Below are positions 8,521 through 18,288 of a stretch of DNA of 64,000 bases, piece after piece. The translations under genes were made by a program, and so were the position numbers. The DNA comes from Streptomyces roseoviridis (GTDB lineage Bacteria; Actinomycetota; Actinomycetes; Streptomycetales; Streptomycetaceae): the NCBI RefSeq assembly GCF_039535235.1, contig NZ_BAAAWU010000001.1, forward strand, positions 310,001 to 374,000, given 5' to 3'. The notes under the pieces are model-generated. The model was not told where the DNA came from. It worked only from the letters and a program-made list of their open reading frames with translations, and made no database searches. Numbering within the stretch: the stretch's first letter is position 1; every line of letters begins with the position of its first letter.

Positions 8521-8775
8521 GTGAGTGCCCTCCGCACGTGGCAGGTCACTCGGACAGACCTCGGCGCCGGGAAGAACTCATCGGTGTCCCCCGATCTTCT
8601 CGGTGCCGCCGTCCTGGCTCAACCGATTTTGCCGCTCCGGCAGCGGCTCGCGCGGCCGGTCCGCCCCGCCCGGACCCCGGGCGCGGAGCCCAGGCGCCGG
8701 GCACGCGGCTCGGGCCCCGGACGCCGAGTTCAGACGCCGGGCGGCACACGGCTCGGGCCCCGGAAACGTCGGCTC

Positions 8776-9318
8776 TCAGGCCCCGGGCGTCAGGCGCTTG
8801 GCGTCCACCTCGGCCCACACCGACTTGCCCCACGCGTGCTGCTCGACGCCCCACCGGTCGGTGACCCGCTCGACGATGAACAGGCCGTGGCCACCGGGCT
8901 GTGCCGGATGGTGCGACGGGCGCGGAGCGGGCAGGAGCGCGCCGTTGTCACTGACCTCGATCCGCAGGCGGGTGTCGTCGGCGTCGAGGACGAGCTCCAG
9001 CGCGCCTCCTCCGTGGGCCTCGGAGTTGGCGACGAGCTCGGCCACGACCAGCACCACGTCGCCCGCCGCGGCGGCGTCGGCGTCCACGGCGGTCCCGGAC
9101 CCGAACCAGTCGGCGAGCGCCTCCACGGTGAAGGCCCGGGCCCGGCCGGCGGGCGAGGGGAGCCCCGCCAGGCGCAGCCGGCGACGGGCGCCGTCGGGGA
9201 AGGCCGGGCGCTCCCGGCCCGTCGGCCGGGAGCGACGGGCCGTCCCCGGCACCTCCCGGCACGCCTGGGCGTCGGCCCGCAGTGGTGCGCCGTCCCGGGC
9301 GCCCCCGCTGATGGTCAT
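8776..9318 (-). CDS. RsbW-like anti-sigma factor / serine kinase (HATPase_c)
   Basis: 180 residues from ATG 9318. The first 40 residues are polar; residues about 45-178 form a GHKL ATPase: N-box AELVANSEAHGG, G1 box EVSDNG, G2 box GGHGLFIVERV, then DRWGVEQHAWGKSVWAEV. This is the Streptomyces RsbW/SpoIIAB-like class that binds a sigma factor or phosphorylates a STAS antagonist on Ser. It is the last gene of the operon 16695 to 8776, 62 bases after the STAS gene, which is its most likely substrate. In this class the G1 and G2 boxes often suffice for kinase activity; the target sigma factor is not shown by the sequence. Confidence 0.85.
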   Translation of the reverse strand: MTISGGARDGAPLRADAQACREVPGTARRSRPTGRERPAFPDGARRRLRLAGLPSPAGRARAFTVEALADWFGSGTAVDADAAAAGDVVLVVAELVANSEAHGGGALELVLDADDTRLRIEVSDNGALLPAPRPSHHPAQPGGHGLFIVERVTDRWGVEQHAWGKSVWAEVDAKRLTPGA

Positions 9319-9380
9319 GTGCTGGGATCCCTTCGGCGTCGACGACGAGGCGAGGTGGCGGCGGGCTCGCGGGGAGCCCT

Positions 9381-9803
9381 TCACGCGGCGAGTGCGTCCG
9401 CCACCGAATCGTAGAGCGAGAACACGGTGTCGGCACCGGTCAACTCCAGAACCCGCATCACGGCGGGGGCCACCCCGGCCAGCCGCAGCTCCGTCCCGGC
9501 GGTGACCGCCGCCGCGCGGGTGCGCAGCAGCAGGTTCAGGCCCGAGGAGTCGCAGAAGCCGACCTGGGCGAGGTCGACGACGAGCACGGGCGGGTGCTCG
9601 TCGACGAGCTCGGTCAGGCCCTCCTGGACGGCCGCCAGCGTGTCGAAGTCGAGGTCACCGACGATCGTGCACACGGCCGCGCCCGTCTCGGTGTGGTGGG
9701 TTCGCAGCGTCACCGCGGCCTCGGCGCGCGGTGCCGCCGCCGGTGGCGTCTGTGCCCCGGGGGCGCCCGGTGCCGCGGTGTCCTGCCCGTTGTCGGCTCG
9801 CAT
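9381..9803 (-). CDS. STAS-domain anti-sigma factor antagonist
   Basis: 140 residues from ATG 9803 (AAGGAG about 12 bases upstream). The first 37 residues are an Ala/Pro-rich linker. A STAS domain follows (about 40-138): AAVCTIVGDLDFDTLAAV, then LVVDLAQVGFCDSSGLNLLL. The CDSSG motif carries the intact Ser that RsbW-type kinases phosphorylate. Known role: the unphosphorylated form captures the anti-sigma kinase and frees the sigma factor. It lies 38 bases after the PP2C phosphatase gene and 62 before the kinase gene, giving a complete phosphatase-antagonist-kinase switch in one operon. Confidence 0.88.
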   Translation of the reverse strand: MRADNGQDTAAPGAPGAQTPPAAAPRAEAAVTLRTHHTETGAAVCTIVGDLDFDTLAAVQEGLTELVDEHPPVLVVDLAQVGFCDSSGLNLLLRTRAAAVTAGTELRLAGVAPAVMRVLELTGADTVFSLYDSVADALAA

Positions 9804-9841
9804 CGTGATGGTGTTCTCCTTGGGTACGGACGGATAGGGGT

Positions 9842-12352
9842 CTACCCGCGCTCCGGACTCTGAACCGAGACGCCGACGAGGCAGGTGTCGTCGTCCGTGT
9901 CCGAGCCGCTGTAGCGCAGCAGGTGGTCCAGGCGCGCCTCGAGGGGGTTGGGGCGCTCCCCCGACTCGCTGTCGGCCCTCTCGGTCAGGGCGACCAGGTT
10001 CGCCAGGGAGGTCTGCAGCCCCTGGTCGCGGCGTTCGATGAGGCCGTCGGTGTACATCACGAGGATGTCGCCGGGCTGGAGGTGGACCTCGTCCTCGTCG
10101 TACTCGGCCTGTTCCAGCACGCCGAGGAGGATACCGCCGAGCTGGGGAAGGGCGGTGGCGCGCCCCTCGCGCAGCAGGACGGGGGGCAGGTGACCGGCGC
10201 GTGCCCAGCGCAGGCGGCGGGTCGCGGGGTCGTACAGCCCGCAGGCCGCCGTGGCCGTGAGGTTCTCGGTGAGCCGGTGCGTGATGCTGTTGAGCCAGGT
10301 CAGCATCTGCGCGGGGCCGGCGCCCGTGGCGGCCAGGCCCCGCAGGGCGTTGCGCAGCGCGACCATGCCGGTGGCCGCGTCGATGCCGTGGCCGGCGACG
10401 TCGCCCACGCAGAGCAGGACCTCGCCCGAGGGCAGGATCAGGGTGTCGTACCAGTCGCCGCCCACGAGGTGTTCCTTCTCGGCCGGCCGGTAGCGGACGG
10501 CCACCCGCAGGTCGTGGAGGTTCACGGTGCCGCGGCTCGGCGGCATGATGGCGTGCTGCAGCTGCAGGACCAAGCGGTTGCCCTCGGCTGCCTGCTGCTC
10601 GGTCTGGGCCAGCTGGTCCCGTGTCGCGGCGAGGGCCACTTCCGTCCAGTGCTGGGCGGAGATGTCCTGGTACGCTCCGCGGACGATCCGCAGGCCCGCG
10701 TCGGGGTCGCGCACCGGTTCGGCCACGATCCGGATGTGACGGGCGACGCCGTCGGGGCGCTGCAGCCGGAAGGCGGTCGACGCGGGGCGTTCGTGGTGCA
10801 GCAGGGTGCGCAGGAACCGGCCGATGCTGTGCTGGTCGTCGGGGTGAGCGTGCTCGGCGAGCTGGTTCAGCGGGATCGGCTGGGCGGTGGGCGGCAGGCC
10901 GTGCAGTTCGTAGACCGTCTCGTTCCAGGCGATCTGTCCGGTCTGCAGGTTCTCCTCGAAGCCGCCGATCCGTCCGAGCCGCTGCGCGTGCTGGAGCAGT
11001 CGCGCCACCCGGGGCGTGCCGTCGTCCAGGCGCCAGACGACCGCCAGGCTGTCGCCGTGCCGGCTGATGCTGACCCTGGCCCGTGCGCTGAGCGGGACTC
11101 CCTCGACCATCGCCGTGAGCTGCATATCGGCGGCGCGGAACGGTTCGCCGGTGACGAAGACGTGCTCGACCTTCTCCATGAGGCCGCCGGTCTCCGCCGC
11201 GAGCGGGTAGGCCTCGAGGAGCCGGGCACCCAGGACGGCGCCGGCGGGGCGGCCGGCGAAGTCGACGAAGGCCGGGTTGACGTACCGGATGGTGAACTCC
11301 AGCGGCAGCTCGGTGCTGTCGGGCGCCACCTGGAGGACGAGGCACGGGTCGGAGAGGCCGTCGACGAGCCGGCGGAGGTCCTCCAGCTGCGCGTCCGGTT
11401 CGGCCGGGTCGGCGGTGCCGCGGTCGGCCCAGGTCTCCAGGGTCGCCGCCGCGAGCTCCGCGAGGGCCTCGAACTGCCGCTCCAGGGACTGGGAGAGGGC
11501 GGGCAGCTCGTCCGGCCAGCAGATCTCCAGTGCGCCGGTGAGCCGTCCGCCGATGCCGGCCGGGACCGCCAGGCGTCCGCCGCGGACGTCGTGCTGCCCG
11601 ATGGAGGGCAGGGCGGCCTCGGCCAGGGTGGCGTAGCCGACGGCGGCCCGCTCGTCGAGCGCCCGGCGGGCGGGCGTGGGCACGCCGGGCGGCACGTGCC
11701 GCCAGCGGGTGGCTTCCTGGGCGCTGAAGCCGGCGCTGCCGGCGAGGGACAGCGACTGGTCGGGGTGGGCCGCCCAGATGGCGACGGCGACCGCGCCGAG
11801 GGGGCGCAGCGCCTGTTCGAGCATCGAGCGGGCCGCCGCCGCGGTGTCCCCTCCCGTCAGGGCGTGCGCCTCGGCGCAGCGCAGGCGCAGGGCGGCGGAG
11901 TCGGCCGCGGGCTCGGCCGAGGAGCGGACGAACTCGCGGGCGATGGCGGAGATCCGGTCGGCGGCCGCGTGGTTGACGAGGTCGGCCGCGAGTTCGAGGA
12001 CGGACACGTCGGCCTGGGCGGCCAGATCGGACAGCTGGACGGCGGCTTCGGCGGGACCGCAGCGCAGCCGCTCGATCAGCATGCCCACGGCCATCTCCAC
12101 CAGGGCCCGTCCGGCGGCGTCCTCCTGGGCCCGCTGCAGCTCCTGCCGCAGGCGCTCGACGGTGGTCGCCAGCCGGCCGACGGCCGAGGCGTCCGCGCCG
12201 CGGCCGACGGCGGGTTCTCCGTCGTGGCCGGAGGCGGCGGCCGGCCGCGCGACCACGCCGCGCTGGGGCCCGACCCGGCGCCCGTCGGCGGCGGGGTCGG
12301 GGGCGGCCGCCACGCGGCCGCGCGGGCCGGGCGGCTGGGAGGACTGGTGCAC
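9842..12352 (-). CDS. PP2C (SpoIIE-type) phosphatase with ANTAR, GAF and PAS sensor domains
   Basis: 836 residues from GTG 12352 (GAGGAG upstream). Order: disordered 1-50; ANTAR-like three-helix bundle about 60-125 (RALVEMAVGMLIERL ... ELAADLV); GAF about 155-310; two PAS domains about 320-430 and 445-570, the second with a PAC-like GAYQDIS; PP2C/SpoIIE phosphatase about 615-834 with the metal motifs GGDWYD, VGDVAGHG, MYTDGL and DDDTCLVGV. ANTAR domains usually bind RNA hairpins, so the combination with a phosphatase is notable, although it is known in streptomycetes. Probable job: dephosphorylate the STAS antagonist encoded 38 bases downstream in response to a signal bound by GAF or PAS. It lies 47 bases after the multi-HAMP kinase gene. 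Confidence 0.86.
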   Translation of the reverse strand: MHQSSQPPGPRGRVAAAPDPAADGRRVGPQRGVVARPAAASGHDGEPAVGRGADASAVGRLATTVERLRQELQRAQEDAAGRALVEMAVGMLIERLRCGPAEAAVQLSDLAAQADVSVLELAADLVNHAAADRISAIAREFVRSSAEPAADSAALRLRCAEAHALTGGDTAAAARSMLEQALRPLGAVAVAIWAAHPDQSLSLAGSAGFSAQEATRWRHVPPGVPTPARRALDERAAVGYATLAEAALPSIGQHDVRGGRLAVPAGIGGRLTGALEICWPDELPALSQSLERQFEALAELAAATLETWADRGTADPAEPDAQLEDLRRLVDGLSDPCLVLQVAPDSTELPLEFTIRYVNPAFVDFAGRPAGAVLGARLLEAYPLAAETGGLMEKVEHVFVTGEPFRAADMQLTAMVEGVPLSARARVSISRHGDSLAVVWRLDDGTPRVARLLQHAQRLGRIGGFEENLQTGQIAWNETVYELHGLPPTAQPIPLNQLAEHAHPDDQHSIGRFLRTLLHHERPASTAFRLQRPDGVARHIRIVAEPVRDPDAGLRIVRGAYQDISAQHWTEVALAATRDQLAQTEQQAAEGNRLVLQLQHAIMPPSRGTVNLHDLRVAVRYRPAEKEHLVGGDWYDTLILPSGEVLLCVGDVAGHGIDAATGMVALRNALRGLAATGAGPAQMLTWLNSITHRLTENLTATAACGLYDPATRRLRWARAGHLPPVLLREGRATALPQLGGILLGVLEQAEYDEDEVHLQPGDILVMYTDGLIERRDQGLQTSLANLVALTERADSESGERPNPLEARLDHLLRYSGSDTDDDTCLVGVSVQSPERG

Positions 12353-12399
12353 GAAGGACGCTCCTCGGATCCGTGGGATGCTTGTCGCCGGCGTGCCCG

Positions 12400-15300
12400 C
12401 TACAGCGCCAGGTGGTGCTTGATGCGGCTGATCAGCTCCCCGGAGTCGACCGGCTTGGTGATGTAGTCGGTGGCTCCCGAGGCGAGGCTCTTCTCCCGGT
12501 CGCCGACCATCGCCTTCGCGGTGACCGCGATGATGGGCAGCCGGGCGTGTTCCGGCATCGACCGGATGGCGGCGGTGGCCGTGTAGCCGTCCATCTCGGG
12601 CATCATCACGTCCATCAGGATCACGTCGATCTCCGGGTGCGCCGCGAGGGCGTCGAGCGCCGCCCGCCCGTTCTCCGCCTGCATGACGCGCATCCCGTGC
12701 AGTTCGAGGATGCCGGTGATGGCGTACAGGTTGCGGTCGTCGTCGTCGACGACGAGGGCCGTCCGGCCCGCCAGCGACGCGTCCACGTCCGACTGCCACA
12801 CGACGCTCGCGCCGTCCGTGCCGCGCACCAGGGGGACGACGTCCGCGGGGCGGTCGGCGCTCATGTGCAGGGCGATGCGTTCGCGCAGTTCGTCGAGGCT
12901 GGTGATCAGCTCCAGGAGCCGTGCGCCGTCCTGCCGCTTCAGCAGCCGTTCGTCCTCGGACGCGACGCCGCGGCTGGTGTGGACCAGGACGGGCACCGTC
13001 TGCAGCGCCGGGTCGCGCTCCATCCCCTCCAGGAGGGCGAGGGCGGCGCCGTCGGCGTCCAGTTCGAGGACGACGCAGTGGCAGGGGTGGGTGGCCAGGG
13101 TGGCCGCGGCCTCCTGGGCGCCGACCGCGGTGATGACCTCGACGCCGCGCTGACCGGGTGCCCCGGCCTGGCGGGGAAGGTCGCCGAGGGCGCTCTCGGC
13201 GACCAGCGTCAGCAGACCGTTGGGCCGGGCCTCGACCACGAGGAGGCGGCGCTGCTGTGCGGTCGGCGCGGCGCCCGCCGCGTCCTCGCCGGGCCGGTCG
13301 GCCGCCTCGATGGCGGCCTGCTCGCCCGAGCGCCGGGGCCGTACGGGCTCGGCCTCGGTGAAGTCCGTACGGGCCGCCGGCAGGTAGAGGGTGAAGGTGC
13401 TGCCCTTGCCCAGGGTGCTCTCGGCGGTGATGGCGCCGCCCAGGAGGTAGGCGATCTCGCGGCTGATGGACAGGCCGAGGCCGGTGCCGCCGTACTTGCG
13501 GTTGGTGGTGCCGTCGGCCTGCTGGAAGGCGCCGAAGACGGTCTCCAGGTGCTGGGGCGCGATGCCGATTCCGGTGTCGGTCACCCGGAACGCCAGGACC
13601 GGGCCGTCCCGGCGGACGATGTCGGGGATCCGGGACTCCTCGGCGGGCTCGATGTGCAGCTCGACGCCGCCCTGTTCGGTGAACTTGACCGCGTTGGACA
13701 GCAGATTGCGCAGGATCTGCCGCAGCCGGTAGTCGTCGGTGAGGAGCTCGTCCGGCACGTCCGGCGAGGTGCGGACGGTGAACGAGAGGTTCTTCTGGCC
13801 GGTCAGCGGACGGAAGGTGGCCTCGACGTAGTCGAGGAGCCCGGCCACGGGGACCGCCTCGGGGTTGACGTCCATCTTCCCGGCCTCGACCTTCGACAGG
13901 TCGAGGATGTCGTTGATCAGCTGCAGCAGGTCGGAGCCGGCCGAGTGGATGATGCCGGCGTACTCGACCTGCTTGGCGGTGAGGTTGCGGGTCGGGTTCT
14001 GGGCGAGCAGCTGAGCGAGGATGAGCAGGCTGTTGAGCGGGGTCCGCAGCTCGTGGCTCATGTTGGCCAGGAACTCGGACTTGTACTTCGACGCGAGCGA
14101 GAGCTGGTGCGCCCGCTCCTCCAGTTCCTGGCGGGCCTGCTCGATCTCCAGGTTCTTGGTCTCGATGTCGCGGTTCTGGGCCGCGAGCAGCGCCGCCTTG
14201 TCCTCCAGCTCGGCGTTGGAGCGCTGCAGTTCCTCCTGGCGGGCCTGGAGCTCCTGGGAGCGGGCCTGGAGTTCGGCGGTGAGGCGCTGGGACTCGCCGA
14301 GCAGTTCGTCAGTGCGGGCGTTGGCGACGATCGTGTTCACGTTCACCCCGATCGCCTCCATCAGCTGGTCGAGGAAGTCCCGGTGGATCTGCGTGAACCG
14401 GTGCACCGACGCCAGCTCGATGACGCCCAGGACCTGTTCCTCGACGACGATGGGCAGGACGATGAGCGACAGTGCCTCGGTCCGGCCGAGGCCGCCGGCC
14501 ACCGGCAGGTAGCCGGCCGGCAGGTCGTCGACGGCGATGGGGCGCCTGCTGCGGGCGGCCTGGCCGACGAAGGACTCGCCGAGGCGGAAGCGGGTCGGCC
14601 GGGCGCCGTCCGGGAAGGCGTAGGAGGCGACGAGCTTGAGCACGGTGCCGTCCGCCGTGTCCTCGGCCAGGTAGAAGGCGCCGCACTGGGCGGAGACGAG
14701 CGGCGTGAGCTCGTCCATGATGGACTCGGCCACCACCGTGAGGTCGCGCCGGCCCTGCATCAGGGCCGTGATGCGGGCGAGGTTGGTCTTGAGCCAGTCC
14801 TGTTCCTCGTTGGCGCGCGTGGTCTGCCGCAGGGACTCCACCATGAAGTTGATGTTGTCCTTGAGGTCGGCGACCTCTCCGGAGGCGTCCACGGTGATCG
14901 AGCGGGTGAGGTCACCGGCCGCCACGGCGCTGGTGACCTCCGCGATCGCGCGGACCTGCCGGGTCAGGTTGCCCGCCAGTTCGTTGACGTTCTCCGTCAG
15001 GCGCTTCCACGTGCCGGAGACGCCCGCGACCTCGGCCTGTCCGCCGAGCCGTCCCTCGCTGCCGACCTCGCGGGCGACGCGGGTGACCTCGGCGGCGAAC
15101 GAACTCAGCTGGTCCACCATCGTGTTGATGGTCGTCTTCAGCTCCAGGATCTCGCCCCGGGCGTCCACGTCGATCTTGCGGGTCAGGTCGCCGCGGGCCA
15201 CCGCCGTGGTGACCTGGGCGATGTTGCGCACCTGACTGGTCAGGTTGTGCGCCATGAAGTTGACGTTGTCCGTGAGGTCCTTCCACGTCCCGGCCACGTT

Positions 15301-16695
15301 CGGCACGCGGGCCTGGCCGCCGAGGATGCCCTCGGTGCCGACCTCCCGGGCCACCCGGGTCACCTCGTCCGCGAACGCCGACAGGGTGTCCACCATGGTG
15401 TTGATCACGCCGGCGAGGGCGGCGACCTCGCCCTCCGCCTCGACCGTGATCTTCTGGGACAGGTCGCCGCGGGCGACGGCGGCGGCGACCTGGGCGATCG
15501 ACCGGACCTGGCCGGTCAGGTTGAACGCCATCACGTTGACGTTGTCGGTCAGGTCCTTCCAGGTGCCGGAGACGCCCCGCACGGTGGCCTGGCCGCCGAG
15601 GTTGCCGGCGGTTCCGACCTCGCGGGCGACCCGGGTGACCTCGTCGGCGAAGGCGGACAGCTGGTCGACCATGGTGTTGATGGTGGTCTTCAGCTCCAGG
15701 ATCTCGCCCCGGGCGTCCACGCGGATCTTCTGGGTCAGATCGCCCTTGGCCACCGCCGTGGTGACCTCGGCGATCGCCCGGACCTGGGCGGTGAGGTTGT
15801 CGGCCATCACGTTGACGGACTCGGTCAGGTCGCGCCAGGTGCCCGACACGCCCTTGACGTCGGCCTGCCCGCCGAGGATCCCCTCGGTGCCGACCTCCCG
15901 CGCCACCCGCGTCACCTCGCCGGCGAACGACCCGAGCTGGTCGACCATCGTGTTGATGGTCTCCTTCAGGCCGAGGATCTCGCCGCGGGCGTCCACCGTG
16001 ATCTTCTGCGACAGGTCGCCCTCCGCCACGGCGGCGGCGACCTGGGCGATCGACCGGACCTGGCTGGTCAGGTTCCCGGCCATGAAGTTCACCGAGTCGG
16101 TCAGGTCGCGCCAGGTGCCCGACACGCCCTTGACGTCGGCCTGCCCGCCGAGGATCCCCTCGGTGCCGACCTCCCGCGCCACCCGCGTCACCTCGCCGGC
16201 GAACGACCCGAGCTGGTCGACCATCGTGTTGACGGTGTTCTTCAGCTCCAGGATCTCGCCGCGCGCGTCCACCGTGATCTTCTGTGACAGGTCGCCCTTG
16301 GCGACCGCGGTGGCGACCTGCGCGATGTCACGCACCTGAGTGGTCAGGTTGCCGGCCATCGCGTTGACGGAGTCCGTGAGGTCCGCCCAGGTGCCCGAGA
16401 CGCCCGGCACCTGGGCCTGCCCGCCGAGCTGCCCCTCGGTGCCGACCTCCCGGGCCACCCGGGTGACCTCCGAGGTGAACAGCGACAGCTGGTCGACCAT
16501 GCCGTTGAAGACCATGGCGATCTCGCCCAGCAGGCCGTCCGCGTCGGAGGGCAACCGGGTGCCGAAGTCACCGTCCCGTACGGCCGTCAGGCCGGCCAGC
16601 AGCAACCGCAGCTCGGACTCGCCGGCCGGAGCGGCGGCCGGGGACTCCGTGTCCTTGCCCGTCCGTGCGGTTCCGGGCGCTGTAGGGCCAGCCAT
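12400..16695 (-). CDS. Multi-HAMP hybrid sensor histidine kinase/response regulator
   Basis: 1431 residues from ATG 16695 (GGAGGCG upstream). Residues about 30-625 are a chain of HAMP units: a first one (GDFGTRL) and six repeats of about 92 residues, each with [16 protein letters not shown] and a GDL.QKI-type end. There is no membrane segment, so it is cytosolic. A GAF domain follows (about 665-800), then a coiled coil, HisKA with the H-box [11 protein letters not shown] at about 877, and HATPase with [17 protein letters not shown] and GTGLGLSI. A degenerate receiver (about 1150-1265) lacks a clear phospho-acceptor set, and a normal REC has [13 protein letters not shown] with the Asp near 1362. 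The architecture is that of group III (Nik1/OsaA-like) osmosensing kinases. It heads the operon of PP2C, STAS and RsbW-like genes. No separate response regulator is adjacent. Confidence 0.88.
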   Translation of the reverse strand: MAGPTAPGTARTGKDTESPAAAPAGESELRLLLAGLTAVRDGDFGTRLPSDADGLLGEIAMVFNGMVDQLSLFTSEVTRVAREVGTEGQLGGQAQVPGVSGTWADLTDSVNAMAGNLTTQVRDIAQVATAVAKGDLSQKITVDARGEILELKNTVNTMVDQLGSFAGEVTRVAREVGTEGILGGQADVKGVSGTWRDLTDSVNFMAGNLTSQVRSIAQVAAAVAEGDLSQKITVDARGEILGLKETINTMVDQLGSFAGEVTRVAREVGTEGILGGQADVKGVSGTWRDLTESVNVMADNLTAQVRAIAEVTTAVAKGDLTQKIRVDARGEILELKTTINTMVDQLSAFADEVTRVAREVGTAGNLGGQATVRGVSGTWKDLTDNVNVMAFNLTGQVRSIAQVAAAVARGDLSQKITVEAEGEVAALAGVINTMVDTLSAFADEVTRVAREVGTEGILGGQARVPNVAGTWKDLTDNVNFMAHNLTSQVRNIAQVTTAVARGDLTRKIDVDARGEILELKTTINTMVDQLSSFAAEVTRVAREVGSEGRLGGQAEVAGVSGTWKRLTENVNELAGNLTRQVRAIAEVTSAVAAGDLTRSITVDASGEVADLKDNINFMVESLRQTTRANEEQDWLKTNLARITALMQGRRDLTVVAESIMDELTPLVSAQCGAFYLAEDTADGTVLKLVASYAFPDGARPTRFRLGESFVGQAARSRRPIAVDDLPAGYLPVAGGLGRTEALSLIVLPIVVEEQVLGVIELASVHRFTQIHRDFLDQLMEAIGVNVNTIVANARTDELLGESQRLTAELQARSQELQARQEELQRSNAELEDKAALLAAQNRDIETKNLEIEQARQELEERAHQLSLASKYKSEFLANMSHELRTPLNSLLILAQLLAQNPTRNLTAKQVEYAGIIHSAGSDLLQLINDILDLSKVEAGKMDVNPEAVPVAGLLDYVEATFRPLTGQKNLSFTVRTSPDVPDELLTDDYRLRQILRNLLSNAVKFTEQGGVELHIEPAEESRIPDIVRRDGPVLAFRVTDTGIGIAPQHLETVFGAFQQADGTTNRKYGGTGLGLSISREIAYLLGGAITAESTLGKGSTFTLYLPAARTDFTEAEPVRPRRSGEQAAIEAADRPGEDAAGAAPTAQQRRLLVVEARPNGLLTLVAESALGDLPRQAGAPGQRGVEVITAVGAQEAAATLATHPCHCVVLELDADGAALALLEGMERDPALQTVPVLVHTSRGVASEDERLLKRQDGARLLELITSLDELRERIALHMSADRPADVVPLVRGTDGASVVWQSDVDASLAGRTALVVDDDDRNLYAITGILELHGMRVMQAENGRAALDALAAHPEIDVILMDVMMPEMDGYTATAAIRSMPEHARLPIIAVTAKAMVGDREKSLASGATDYITKPVDSGELISRIKHHLAL

Positions 16696-17077
16696 CGAAC
16701 GTCGCCTCCGTAGATCGCCGGGCCAGAGTCCCGGCACACCCGATCCTCCCCCGACCATCACCTGACATTCCGCCAGATGGCGGGGCGCGTACCGCCCCGG
16801 AGGCTACCCCACCGGTTGCACGGCCCCACACACTCGTCCCGACCGCCCCGGACGTCCCGCCGCGCGGCGCTCCGGAAGATCGGCGGCCCCCGGAGCGGTT
16901 GGGAACGCGAGGTCGGGATAGGCTGCACAGCTGGAAGACGTTGCCTGCCGGCCCGGCGAGCCGAAACGCCGACGGGCCGCCGGCGGATCGTGGAGGAGTC
17001 CGAGCGTAGATGACCCGCATCTGGTGGGCGGGCCCGGCGTGACGGCGTCAGCGAGGGCCGCGTTGGAGGTGAGCCCC
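16696..17077. other. Divergent promoter region of the two signalling operons
   Basis: No gene seen; it must carry the promoters of both the minus-strand kinase operon and the plus-strand STAS/MEDS pair. On the minus strand GGGGTAG at about 16809-16803 resembles a stress-sigma -10 (GGGTA-type) but has no matching GTTT upstream at the right distance, so I do not call it. Ribosome sites sit at both ends. Confidence 0.4.
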
Positions 17078-17362
17078 TTGCCCGGTCGTTCCGGGATATG
17101 TGCCTGCGGTGAGATCAGCGAGGTCACCCGCGGGTCCTGGGAGGAGGCTCTGTCCGGCCTGGCGCGGCAGCACTCGGGCGTGTCCTACGTGGAGCTGTCG
17201 GACGTCTCCTTCGTGGACGTGGCCGGGGTGACGGCACTGGCCGTCACCGCCATGGGCCTGACCGAGGGGCGGGTGGTGGTGCAGCACCCGCCGCCCCAGC
17301 TCCCGCGCGTGCTGGAGATGTTCTGGCCGGACCTCCCGCAGATCGAGGTGGTGCGGCGATGA
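17078..17362 (+). CDS. STAS-domain protein lacking the phospho-acceptor serine
   Basis: 94 residues if it starts at TTG 17078, which has GGAGGTGAG placed 8 bases upstream. GTG codons at 17024 and 17039 in the same frame are alternatives without a clear ribosome site. The fold is STAS: CACGEISEV, then VSYVELSDVSFVDVAGVTALAV. At the place where antagonists carry D-S-S-G this protein has D-V-A-G, so it should not be phosphorylatable. The stop overlaps the next start (ATGA, 17359-17362), so the two proteins are probably made together. Possible roles: a constitutively active antagonist, or a docking partner of the MEDS-HATPase protein. Confidence 0.78.
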   Translation: MPGRSGICACGEISEVTRGSWEEALSGLARQHSGVSYVELSDVSFVDVAGVTALAVTAMGLTEGRVVVQHPPPQLPRVLEMFWPDLPQIEVVRR

Positions 17363-18288
17363 GCACCGTGAGCACCGACGAGCGGTTCGTGCACCCGGCG
17401 CTGTTCTACCGCACCGACGAGGAGTACACGCAGCAGACCGTGTCCTTCCTGCGGGAGGGCCTGGCGAGTGGTGAGCCGCTGGCCGTGGCGGTCCCCGGGC
17501 CCAACCTGGAGCTGATCCGGAAGGGCCTGGGCGCTCAGGCCGAAGGCGTTCTCTTCCTCGACATGACCGATGTGGGCCGTAACCCCGGGCGGATCATCCC
17601 CCGGGTGCTGCGCGGCTTCGCCGACGCCCACCCGCAGGGGCGGGTGCGGATCATCGGCGAGCCGATCTGGGCCGGGCGCAGCGCGGTGGAGTACCCGGCG
17701 TGCGCGCAGCACGAGGCGTTGATCAACGCGGCCTTCGAGGGCCGTGCGGTGACGATCCTGTGCCCGTACGACGAGGCGCGGCTGGATCCGAGGGTGATCG
17801 CCGACGCGCGCATGACCCACCCCACGCTCATCAGCGGTGGCCGGGAGGAGAACAGCGAGGCGTACGACTGGGAGGCGGTCGTCTCCCGGTACAACGAGCC
17901 GCTGTCGGCCGTGACGGAGGCCGCGGTCCTCGCCTTCGACGGCGACGACCTCCCGACGGCCCGCAGGTTCGCCGTCGCCCAGGCGGGACTGCTGGGGCTC
18001 GCGGGCCAGCGACTGGGCGATGCGGAGCTGGCCGTCGCCGAGCTGACGACGAACAGCGTGATCCACGGCGGCGGGCGCGGGACGCTGGCGCTGTGGAGCG
18101 AGGCCGGGCAGCTCGTGTGCGAGGTGCGCGACGCAGGACGGCTGTCCGATCCCCTGGCGGGCCGCCGGCCCCCGCAGCCGGGGCAGATCGGCGGCCGGGG
18201 CCTGATGCTGGTGCACTACGTGTCCGACCTGGTGCGCGTGCACACCGGCGACGACGGCACGACGGTGCGCTTCTATCTGAGCCTGTAG
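17359..18288 (+). CDS. MEDS-domain sensor fused to an RsbW-like HATPase domain
   Basis: 309 residues. Residues about 10-165 form a MEDS domain (methanogen/methylotroph DcmR sensory): FYRTDEEYTQQTVSFLREGL opening and RIIGEPIW and LCPYDEARLD later. Residues about 180-305 form an anti-sigma type HATPase: N-box AELTTNSVIHGG, G1 VRDAG, G2 GGRGLMLVHYVSD. MEDS domains are thought to sense hydrocarbon derivatives, and in Streptomyces they are commonly fused to RsbW-like domains. It is coupled by an ATGA overlap to the Ser-less STAS gene and divergent from the multi-HAMP kinase operon, so the two operons may exchange partners. This is inferred from layout only. Confidence 0.85.
   Translation: MSTVSTDERFVHPALFYRTDEEYTQQTVSFLREGLASGEPLAVAVPGPNLELIRKGLGAQAEGVLFLDMTDVGRNPGRIIPRVLRGFADAHPQGRVRIIGEPIWAGRSAVEYPACAQHEALINAAFEGRAVTILCPYDEARLDPRVIADARMTHPTLISGGREENSEAYDWEAVVSRYNEPLSAVTEAAVLAFDGDDLPTARRFAVAQAGLLGLAGQRLGDAELAVAELTTNSVIHGGGRGTLALWSEAGQLVCEVRDAGRLSDPLAGRRPPQPGQIGGRGLMLVHYVSDLVRVHTGDDGTTVRFYLSL

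Noticed and set aside
12373..16287. 1304-codon plus-strand frame opposite the multi-HAMP kinase
   Set aside because: It is a shadow of the repeated HAMP units; translated sequence is a low-complexity Gly/Val/Arg/His string with no ribosome site.
16803..16809. GGGGTAG as a stress-sigma -10 for the kinase operon
   Set aside because: No GTTT-like -35 at 14-16 bases; the match is too short to call.
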